NCBI GenBank assembly: GCA_029553845.1
Contig: JAKPKF010000050.1
Location: 1-10,390 of the forward strand
Direction of reading: 5' to 3'
DNA: 10,390 nt
Source of the DNA: a bacterium
GTDB taxonomy: Bacteria > Patescibacteria > Dojkabacteria > SC72
The notes under the pieces are model-generated. The model had not been told where the DNA came from and did no database searches. It saw nothing but the letters and a program-made list of their open reading frames with translations. A program made the position numbers and the translations under genes. Each line of letters opens with the position of its first letter. The first letter of the stretch is position 1. This document shows, in pieces, positions 1 to 5,910 of the stretch.

Positions 1-261
1 CCATTCCATATTAGATTCTTGTTTCAACACCACTTTATCAGATGGAAGTATCTCATCACGAATAGTATTTGGATCTGCTGTGGTAGCTTCTTCTATGATA
101 GGATAGTTCTCTTCACGTGGTATAGTATTATTACCAAAGAACTTTGTTTCTAATATATCTATCTTAGTAGCTTTAGTATCTACTGCATTAAAACTACGTG
201 CTTGATCCTCATTATGTCTTCTTTCTTGAAGCTCACCTATAGGGCTATTCTTATATAACAT
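1..261 (-). CDS. Hypothetical phage protein, N-terminal part (runs off left edge)
   Basis: An open frame starts with ATG at 261-259 and stays open for 87 codons to the window edge, with no stop. It begins MLYKNSPIGELQERRHNEDQ and is hydrophilic, rich in charged residues, with no signal peptide or membrane segment. The start overlaps the stop of the upstream 155-aa gene (stop at 251-253) by 11 bases, as at other junctions here, and an AGAGGA Shine-Dalgarno-like sequence lies about 10 bases upstream. I do not recognise the family. Its place as the sixth gene after the capsid gene makes a virion or tail-assembly protein likely, but that rests on context only. Most of the protein is missing, so domains further along cannot be judged. 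Confidence 0.75.
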   Translation of the reverse strand, partial: MLYKNSPIGELQERRHNEDQARSFNAVDTKATKIDILETKFFGNNTIPREENYPIIEEATTADPNTIRDEILPSDKVVLKQESNMEW

Positions 262-718
262 ATGGCTTAATCCTCTTATCTCTTGGTGCAATTGTATCAG
301 GGGCACCATCTTCTTTGTATATTCTTGAGAGTAATGCTAATGCTTGAAGACACGCATGAGATATACTTGGGTTCTTATCCATTATATAGAATGAGTAATT
401 AAGTATATCTAATACGTGATTATCTTGTGTCCACGCAGGAGCAATACCTTCTTCTTGTTTACTTGTTATATGTCCATACTGAACCTGTTTATCACAGATT
501 AATTTACCATCCTCAATCTTTATATCTTCATTCTGCCAAGCATAGTATTTCTGATTAGTTAAGAGATATGGTACATTAAGAGTTAATACGCTTAAAGTGG
601 TACATGCTGGAGATTCAATATATTTACATCTATTCATCTTTACTAATAAGTCTTGTACTAACGGTAGTGCATATACAGGTGAATATGGTAATTGACGATA
701 CTGATATATAGTACTCAT
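251..718 (-). CDS. Hypothetical protein of the post-capsid block (155 aa)
   Basis: This is a 155-residue protein of mixed composition with no signal peptide, membrane helix or recognisable motif. The start at 718 overlaps the upstream stop as ATGA, which points to coupled translation, and an AAGG lies about 10 bases upstream of the ATG. The N-terminal half contains hydrophobic beta-like stretches around residues 40-55. The C-terminal half has a probable helical stretch around residues 118-136, followed by a basic tail. I cannot assign a family. By position (fifth gene after the coat protein) it may belong to the head-to-tail connector or tail-completion group, but this is inferred from gene order only. 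Confidence 0.8.
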   Translation of the reverse strand: MSTIYQYRQLPYSPVYALPLVQDLLVKMNRCKYIESPACTTLSVLTLNVPYLLTNQKYYAWQNEDIKIEDGKLICDKQVQYGHITSKQEEGIAPAWTQDNHVLDILNYSFYIMDKNPSISHACLQALALLSRIYKEDGAPDTIAPRDKRIKPYVI

Positions 719-1320
719 AATTGAAATGCCTTTATCTTATGATTATGTCTTATATCGAAACGAGGAGTTATCTGTCTTGACTCAGCTAATAAGTTATTAG
801 CTTCTACGCTGATAGCTTCTATCAATGAATATACTGAACTAACATCTTGTAATGCTAATAAGTATAATAACTGAGATATACTCTTCATTAGCTTAGTTGG
901 TTCATGTTCTTTTAGATCTTTAATAACATTCATCTTATATACTCCTGGAGTTAATATAGGAAATTTATCTATTAATGTCAAGCTTTTTTTATCACTATTA
1001 CTAAAGTAGCTCCCAGCACTTTCATACTCAGTGTTAATCTTCTCTTGAAGATCTATCTGTGTATTAATCAGAGGGACTCCAATGAATGCTTGCCAATTGA
1101 TTTTATCATCAAAGTTTATTACTTGTTCAACATCTGATTCAAATAGATGTTCTTGACTATCTGTATTAAGCTCAAATATGGTTAATGCTTTGCCTATAAA
1201 GATACAGGGTGTCTCAATGTTAAACCATGATGTAGTGTAGCCTCTATAGCAATATTTAGGCAATGCTAAACGTAATTCTTCTTCATACTGATTGTATAAA
1301 CTAACAGAACTAAAGCTCAT
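715..1320 (-). CDS. Hypothetical protein of the post-capsid block (201 aa)
   Basis: A 201-residue protein whose start is well marked: AGGAG sits six bases before the ATG at 1320. The start overlaps the stop of the 230-aa gene by 11 bases, and the gene's own stop forms ATGA with the next gene. The first half looks beta-rich, with aromatic residues (YCYRGYTTSWFNIETPCIFI around residues 23-42). The second half is helical, including a Leu-rich helix near residues 143-158. No enzyme motif, signal peptide or membrane helix is visible. Gene order fits a head-tail connector or tail-terminator type protein, in the way such 15-25 kDa proteins follow the adaptor gene in many tailed phages, but no sequence motif confirms it. 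Confidence 0.8.
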   Translation of the reverse strand: MSFSSVSLYNQYEEELRLALPKYCYRGYTTSWFNIETPCIFIGKALTIFELNTDSQEHLFESDVEQVINFDDKINWQAFIGVPLINTQIDLQEKINTEYESAGSYFSNSDKKSLTLIDKFPILTPGVYKMNVIKDLKEHEPTKLMKSISQLLYLLALQDVSSVYSLIEAISVEANNLLAESRQITPRFDIRHNHKIKAFQL

Positions 1321-2002
1321 ATGTAGCTCCTGACTTTAAACTTGTGAATAAACTCAGCTTAGGCTTATTCACGTTATCATTATATAGTTTAATATACTTA
1401 ATTGCTAATGACTCATACATTGATTCCATATTAGGTTCTAATCTATTACGATAATGGATTGCATGCATCATAGCAATAAGAGGATATACTAATCCTGGAG
1501 TAAAATGTTTCCCTTTAATTTCATTATACTGATTAAAATTATAATTCCCACTTGTACAAAGATATGGATAAGCATAACCAAGTACATTAATAATACCCTC
1601 TGCATATACGACTTCACCATCTAAATAACTCTTTCCTGTTGGTTCTTGTAACTTTATTAAATAATTTATTGTTTCTATTACATCTTCACTATTTCTAAAA
1701 TTGACAGGATGAGTATCCCAATGTTCTGCACTATGTACTGCTGTTATTTCCTTAAACATAATAGATTTTAATTCATACATCTGGTTATCTATCTCTGTAA
1801 CATATTCAACTTCTTTTGATACAAACTCTGTGTTAAGAAGATTAATAGATACAAGGTCATTAAATTTTAGTGATACAACAATAGGATACAGTACAAGTTT
1901 ATTAGCAACATACCAGTATGCTTCGTTTATCATTTCAAGTTTCTTTTGATCAGAATATTCTTCAAGTACAGGAAACTCTTGAATCAAATCATCAATAGTC
2001 AT
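1310..2002 (-). CDS. Possible head-tail adaptor (connector) protein (230 aa)
   Basis: A 230-residue protein that begins MTIDDLIQEFPVLEEYSDQK and continues with a helix that includes an Asn-Glu-Ala-Tyr-Trp stretch. A short N-terminal helical segment with a 'decide which end of the helix bundle binds the portal' layout is common in gp4/gp6-type adaptor proteins. The C-terminal part (residues 167-215) is again strongly helical, and a beta-rich middle lies between. This helix / beta insert / helix arrangement and the position three genes after the coat protein suggest an adaptor ring below the portal, but the match is weak and could be chance. The start at 2002 forms ATGA with the preceding stop and has AAGG upstream. 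The gene ends in TAG at 1310-1312, which shows that TAG is a stop here. Confidence 0.8.
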   Translation of the reverse strand: MTIDDLIQEFPVLEEYSDQKKLEMINEAYWYVANKLVLYPIVVSLKFNDLVSINLLNTEFVSKEVEYVTEIDNQMYELKSIMFKEITAVHSAEHWDTHPVNFRNSEDVIETINYLIKLQEPTGKSYLDGEVVYAEGIINVLGYAYPYLCTSGNYNFNQYNEIKGKHFTPGLVYPLIAMMHAIHYRNRLEPNMESMYESLAIKYIKLYNDNVNKPKLSLFTSLKSGATYEL

Positions 2003-2601
2003 ATTACACCTTCTTTAATTGTATGGAATACTGATTCATGTATCTCTATCATCTTATTACAGTAGAAGTCTAACTTAGCGAATTTAGATGCTATTCCTAC
2101 AGATGTTAATAAGAAATTAAACCTATCTTGTTCAACGTTAAACTTATAAATAAAAGGGTCTTCATAATTATCTAATGTTAGTTTCACATACAGCACAACA
2201 TCTTCTTCTGTAGTTCTCACAATATTGTGCATTGAAACAATAGTTGACAATCTCCCATCAGATATAATAGGTTCCCAGCATGAACTAAGTACACGTGGAG
2301 TTTCTTCTGGTATCCCATCTGACTCCACGAACGACTTAGAAAATAACATAGCTGTACCTCTTGTAGTAATGTTTAATACATTACATGGCTCAATATACCT
2401 TTTAGAGGCTGAAATATCAAGAATACAAGGGTATAATCTGTTAAGTATATCTAAACCCTTCTCACTAAGTATTCGTGTCTCTATGACGTTATTTTGAGCG
2501 TCTATGAGATTTACCTTGAGATCATTTACTCCTTCACGTAATTGGAAGCTGTGTAATCTATTGATTTCATTATTATATACTAACGGGATATATGCTCTCA
2601 T
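1999..2601 (-). CDS. Hypothetical beta-rich protein of the post-capsid block (200 aa)
   Basis: A 200-residue protein beginning MRAYIPLVYNNEINRLHSFQ. Alternating hydrophobic and polar residues run through most of its length (for example residues 22-43 and 129-162), which suggests a mainly beta structure. No signal peptide, membrane helix or catalytic motif is seen. It is locked between neighbours by ATGA overlaps at both ends (2598-2601 and 1999-2002), so it is translated as part of one polycistronic message. The position, two genes after the capsid protein, fits a minor head, neck or decoration protein. I recognise no family. An overlapping frame on the plus strand at 2225-2497 is an antisense shadow and not a rival call. 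Confidence 0.8.
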   Translation of the reverse strand: MRAYIPLVYNNEINRLHSFQLREGVNDLKVNLIDAQNNVIETRILSEKGLDILNRLYPCILDISASKRYIEPCNVLNITTRGTAMLFSKSFVESDGIPEETPRVLSSCWEPIISDGRLSTIVSMHNIVRTTEEDVVLYVKLTLDNYEDPFIYKFNVEQDRFNFLLTSVGIASKFAKLDFYCNKMIEIHESVFHTIKEGVI

Positions 2602-2960
2602 TTCTTTTTGTAGTTCCTTTTGAATACAGTATATCCTGATTCCTTTAACTTGTTAATAGCATAGTCTTCTGATTCTGAGGTCCAGAGATGTTCTTCTATA
2701 TCCTCTTTTGATTGAATACTTCTATTGTATATGGTAGGGATTGAATCAAATTGTAATGTTGCCCATTGTCTAAACTCTTTATCATTCATTCTCTTTACAC
2801 CAATATACTTCTGTTGAGATAGAAAGTCTTGCTCTTCTTTATCTTCTGTTTTATACTGAGTAGATTGATTGAATATAAGTCTCTTACCATTAGGCAAGCT
2901 TAAATCATATCGTGATACTTCTGGTGCTGTTAGATAGAATGTTAATGGTTCTTTAATCAT
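2598..2960 (-). CDS. Small post-capsid protein, possible head-completion or decoration protein (120 aa)
   Basis: A 120-residue protein directly downstream of the capsid gene. It has the strongest ribosome binding site in the window: AAGGAGG five bases before the ATG at 2960, just after the post-capsid hairpin. This suggests high expression independent of the upstream gene. Residues 1-40 look beta-rich (FYLTAPEVSRYDLSLPNGKR), followed by KTEDKEEQDFLSQQKYIGVK. The layout 'formatted beta segment, then T-x-D-x-E-x-x-x-F-L' resembles small phage proteins found right after coat genes, but I cannot name a family. The C-terminal third is charged and ends RNYKKK. A capsid-associated or completion role is inferred from position and strong translation signals only. 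Confidence 0.82.
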   Translation of the reverse strand: MIKEPLTFYLTAPEVSRYDLSLPNGKRLIFNQSTQYKTEDKEEQDFLSQQKYIGVKRMNDKEFRQWATLQFDSIPTIYNRSIQSKEDIEEHLWTSESEDYAINKLKESGYTVFKRNYKKK

Positions 2961-2977
2961 TGTTCCTCCTTAAAGAT

Positions 2978-2995
2978 GAGGGGCTTACGCCCCTC
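2978..2995 (-). terminator. GC-rich hairpin after the capsid gene (possible partial terminator or mRNA-stabilising stem)
   Basis: A perfect 7-bp inverted repeat (GAGGGGC / GCCCCTC) with a 4-base loop lies 13 bases downstream of the capsid stop and upstream of the next gene's ribosome binding site. It is the most GC-rich patch around. On the minus-strand message it is followed by ATCTTTAAGG, not by a run of U, so it is a poor classical intrinsic terminator. It could be a leaky terminator that lowers expression of genes after the coat protein, or a 3' stem that protects the capsid message from exonucleases. Which of these it does cannot be told from sequence. Confidence 0.5.
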
Positions 2996-3007
2996 TGAGT
3001 TGTTGGG

Positions 3008-4927
3008 TTAAGCCTCATCTGGTGCCCAGACTACAGCGTGATTCTTAGGGTTACGAAGCAAGAAAGATGATTCGCCTCTTATAGCTTCAAGGAATGCGTC
3101 TTGACCAATATCTTGGATACCACCTTCAAGCTTATCTGGACGACAGATTACTTGTTTAATGTTTGCAGTATCAATTGACAAGAGTATATCTTTAGCATCT
3201 ACATGACCTCTACCAAAGATATGATATGCTACAGGGAACTGTACCATATAATCTAATGCAGGTTCATGGACAAATGTTATCTTATGTCCTTTGGATGTTT
3301 GGAAAGTATATATCTCAAGACCATATGTAATCTGAGATGGTTTTTGTATCATTACTCTACCACCAAGAAATGGATCATTCATTACTGATCTAACATAGAG
3401 ATCAAGCTTACCAAGAAACTTACGTGATGCTAATAGAGTTAAGTTCTCTGATCCATTGCTTCTAAATGCAAATAGAGAATCTGCTAAACTATCGAACCAA
3501 TCACCAAGCTTTAATGCTACCTTAACAGATGATACGTCACCATCAAACCCATTTCTATTTCTCAAGTTCTCAAATGGTTTCTTCATGTATGTAATAGGGA
3601 ATAAAGCATAGTCAAGCATACCACCAAGTGTACGTACAGGTTGATTACTTGCTATTGTGTTAAGATTATTAACAGCAAATGTTTCACCTTTAACACCAGT
3701 TAAGTATGCAGCTACTTTACTTTTCTTATACTCTTCAAGATAGAATGCACGTGTATTAGCGAAATCATCTCCGAATCTAAACTTAGATGCAGCATGAGTA
3801 CCAGTGATACCATACTTAGGACTTGCAAAGATTTGAGATAGATTATGACGTGATTCACGACTTGTTGTAATGTTTCCACTTGGTCTAAAGATATCACCGT
3901 CAGGAATACCTTGTGGTGCCACAGTATTCTGTCCAATCTGCATCATACGAGATGGGCGTGATATCATGCCACCAAACGCTTGCTTTGCAGTAACTTCATC
4001 AGTACCAGGTTCTTTTGCTTGTAACACTTGATCATCGATAGCAATAAAGGTTAGCATGTGAGTATAGCTTGATAATGACTCGTTACTCATAGCAGGGTTT
4101 AATGTTAAGACAACAGAATCAACATTGTCAATTTTAGTATAATCAACCTTTTCAAGTCTCATAAGTACTTCGTGGAATGATGCTGTTTCAACTGATTTCT
4201 TTTCTATTTTAGCAAAGTGAACTTCATCCCATGCAAAATACACAGGACTTGAAGTAGATGAAGCATCAAAAGTAAAGAGTGTTGCAGTTTCTACTGCATT
4301 AGTATATCCGAGATTCATTACATATTGACGAATAGAATTATATATATCGTATGCTTTACCTTGATAACTTGTTGATTCAGGAATGATTATCTTGTAATAT
4401 CCATCACTATTTTTTACTGCAACGTTAATAAGTTCTTTATCATCAACCTTAGCAAGAACAAGATTGCCATTACTAAGTACTCCTGCTTTAAACTCAAAAC
4501 GTCCACCTACATAGTCAGAGCTTGTTATAGCGTGCATCTTTTTTGTTACTGATGAGCCATATCCTGAACCAGGTAGAGCGAAATTAGTGCCAGATGCAGT
4601 TGCATGAGTATCCATTAAGCGTACGTTATCAAGTTTAATATCGAACCATGATTCACCTTTGTACTCATCTGCCCAAGTTATTACAGGAGGCGGAGCACTT
4701 TCTGTTGCCATGTTATATAGCAATGTGAGTAGTGGGGTAGCACTGACGTTCCAAGTCATCATAGACCCTAACAGATCTATTTGATACTGGTCTGCCTTAC
4801 CTTGTATAGTATCGTTAAACAGATCGCCTGAGACGAGCTGAGTTGAATATGAGGCGGGATTATATGTCTTCGCTTGATAGTTCTGATCAAACGCCCCACC
4901 TTTCCAATGTATGTTATTATTTGCCAT
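3008..4927 (-). CDS. Major capsid protein, HK97-fold type, with large insertion (639 aa)
   Basis: Probable coat protein that forms the icosahedral head. It follows portal and scaffold candidate, the usual order of head genes, and starts after GGAG seven bases before the ATG at 4927. The pattern resembles capsid proteins of the SU10/DUF5309-like branch of the HK97 fold: 'TPLL' then 'TWADE' in the N-arm (residues 64-88), a region 364-411 (SQIFASPKYGITGTHAASKF onward, then Arg/Lys-rich helix ending AAYLTG) matching the usual 'Q-I-F ... A ... K ... FLxG' helix, RTLGGM at 432-437, and beta-rich TYGLEIYTFQTSKGHKITFV plus a C-terminal acidic domain. The family usually has only a few dozen residues between the 'T-W-E/D' motif and the spine helix. 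Here about 270 residues lie between, so an extra domain is likely. No signal peptide or protease motif is visible. Fold assignment is inference from motif order. Confidence 0.85.
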   Translation of the reverse strand: MANNNIHWKGGAFDQNYQAKTYNPASYSTQLVSGDLFNDTIQGKADQYQIDLLGSMMTWNVSATPLLTLLYNMATESAPPPVITWADEYKGESWFDIKLDNVRLMDTHATASGTNFALPGSGYGSSVTKKMHAITSSDYVGGRFEFKAGVLSNGNLVLAKVDDKELINVAVKNSDGYYKIIIPESTSYQGKAYDIYNSIRQYVMNLGYTNAVETATLFTFDASSTSSPVYFAWDEVHFAKIEKKSVETASFHEVLMRLEKVDYTKIDNVDSVVLTLNPAMSNESLSSYTHMLTFIAIDDQVLQAKEPGTDEVTAKQAFGGMISRPSRMMQIGQNTVAPQGIPDGDIFRPSGNITTSRESRHNLSQIFASPKYGITGTHAASKFRFGDDFANTRAFYLEEYKKSKVAAYLTGVKGETFAVNNLNTIASNQPVRTLGGMLDYALFPITYMKKPFENLRNRNGFDGDVSSVKVALKLGDWFDSLADSLFAFRSNGSENLTLLASRKFLGKLDLYVRSVMNDPFLGGRVMIQKPSQITYGLEIYTFQTSKGHKITFVHEPALDYMVQFPVAYHIFGRGHVDAKDILLSIDTANIKQVICRPDKLEGGIQDIGQDAFLEAIRGESSFLLRNPKNHAVVWAPDEA

Positions 4928-4949
4928 TTATATCTCCTTGTATGATTTA

Positions 4950-5711
4950 TTAAAAGAAGGGATGTTGTTGCCTCCCTCGTGGCATGTTATAGTATGTTGA
5001 CACAGCAGAAGGAGATGGTGCTTCAGCTATATTTGGTGAAGGTCTCCTCTGCTGTGGTGGTTGTTGTGGTTGTTGACTACTTTGTTGATAAGATTCATAA
5101 AGCATGACGAACTCACTTGGAGATATACTCCTTACGAATTCGGCTACTTCATTAGGATTATACCCTTTTAACAGGGCTTCTTTCTCTACGGCTTGTTGAT
5201 AGCCTGACTTTTGAGGTTGCGAAGGTTGTTCATTCTGATAGCCAAGATCCTGACCAGGTTGTGGTGCAGGTGTTTGATTTTGAGATTGATTAAATTCACG
5301 CATAAGTTTTTCAATTGGGTCTTCGTTCTGGTCGATTGTATCTGCTACTGCACTTTGTGGTGCCGCTACCTGTGCAGGAGCTTGCTGTACTCGTTCATTA
5401 TATGATTGCGGACTCGTTCCACCTGGATTATACTGACCTGATTGAATCAGTCTCTCCATGTTTTGTAGTCGTTCAAGTTCTGAGCGATCAACAGTTACAG
5501 CATTACTGTTAGATTGAGTAGTATCTTGTGGTCTATCATTCCCCGCACGACTACTATATAATTCTCTTGCTCTTCCTTGATGATTGTATCCGAACGGATC
5601 TAAGTAATTACTTACAATCTGTTCTTGTACATCCCTTGTAAAATTTGCTCGTGATGTAGTTACATCACCTATTCTAAAATCTGCTCCTCTTTGGTTCTTA
5701 AGGTCTATCAT
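4950..5711 (-). CDS. Probable scaffolding protein, Gln/Pro-rich (253 aa)
   Basis: It lies between portal and coat genes, where scaffolding proteins usually sit (as in P22). The protein is low-complexity: Gln, Pro, Ser and Asn dominate residues 65-180 and 208-240. Three short predicted helices break this up: near residues 76-90 (RSELERLQNMERLIQ), 132-143 (PIEKLMREFNQS) and 173-209 (AVEKEALLKGYNPNEVAEFV onward). Such a helical, disordered, charged-terminus design fits an assembly factor that leaves the mature head. I chose the ATG at 5711 because AGGAG lies seven bases before it; the ATG at 5717 would have the Shine-Dalgarno almost touching it and would add only Met-Arg. There is no sequence motif that proves scaffolding, and a minor head protein is the alternative. 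Confidence 0.7.
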   Translation of the reverse strand: MIDLKNQRGADFRIGDVTTSRANFTRDVQEQIVSNYLDPFGYNHQGRARELYSSRAGNDRPQDTTQSNSNAVTVDRSELERLQNMERLIQSGQYNPGGTSPQSYNERVQQAPAQVAAPQSAVADTIDQNEDPIEKLMREFNQSQNQTPAPQPGQDLGYQNEQPSQPQKSGYQQAVEKEALLKGYNPNEVAEFVRSISPSEFVMLYESYQQSSQQPQQPPQQRRPSPNIAEAPSPSAVSTYYNMPRGRQQHPFF

Positions 5712-5728
5712 TCTCATTCTCCTTTATA

Positions 5729-5902
5729 TTAATAATTATGGTTCAATTGGTGGTTCTGCACCACCTTCAAGTGCATAAAGTCTGTAAGCTTACTATCAAG
5801 AGTATTAATATTGCTTTGCAAGCTGTATAGCCCATCTATTTTCACTGCTACCTGCCCTAAGTTTTCCATGATGAGTGCAAACAGTTTATGTACATTATTC
5901 AT
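5729..5902 (-). CDS. Small coiled-coil-like protein between portal and scaffold candidate (57 aa)
   Basis: A 57-residue frame that fills the gap between portal and scaffold genes. It begins MNNVHKLFALIMENLGQVAV and ends QLNHNY, then TAA. AGGA lies seven bases before the ATG at 5902-5900, and the ATG follows the portal stop by nine bases. Residues 23-44 have hydrophobic residues at roughly heptad spacing (Ile, Leu, Leu, Ile, Leu, Leu, Phe), consistent with a short amphipathic helix or coiled coil. I do not recognise a family. Position suggests a head-assembly accessory protein. It was found by reading the gap because it is too short for common length cut-offs. Confidence 0.7.
   Translation of the reverse strand: MNNVHKLFALIMENLGQVAVKIDGLYSLQSNINTLDSKLTDFMHLKVVQNHQLNHNY
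5749..5765 (-). other. Short hairpin GGTGGT-N5-ACCACC near the end of the 57-aa gene
   Basis: A perfect 6-bp inverted repeat with a 5-base loop lies inside the 3' end of the small gene, about 40 bases before the scaffold start. The right-hand 14 bases (5752-5765) match 13 of 14 bases at 8431-8444, also just ahead of another gene start. There is no following U-run, so it is not a convincing terminator. It may be chance, or a weak RNA structure affecting translation of the next gene. Confidence 0.3.
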
Positions 5903-5910
5903 TATATTTC

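Noticed and set aside
1310..1312. Reassigned TAG stop codons, as in some gut phages
   Set aside because: Genes end in TAG at 1310 and 5911 at the expected places, and all long frames are intact under the standard code. Reading through would add only a few codons before another stop and merge nothing.
2225..2497. Plus-strand open frames inside coding regions (for example 2225-2497, 5211-5405, 6452-6676, 9179-9475, 9747-9980)
   Set aside because: Each lies antisense inside a well-supported minus-strand gene, has no convincing ribosome site or homology-like pattern, and has composition of a shadow frame.
3712..3936. A 74-codon minus-strand frame inside the capsid gene
   Set aside because: It overlaps the capsid gene in another frame, has no good ribosome site, and its composition (long Leu/Val/Ile runs) is that of a shifted reading of coding sequence.
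5749..5765. The GGTGGT/ACCACC hairpin as an intrinsic terminator
   Set aside because: The stem is only 6 bp with no U-run, it lies within the end of a coding frame, and transcription must continue into the scaffold and capsid genes.
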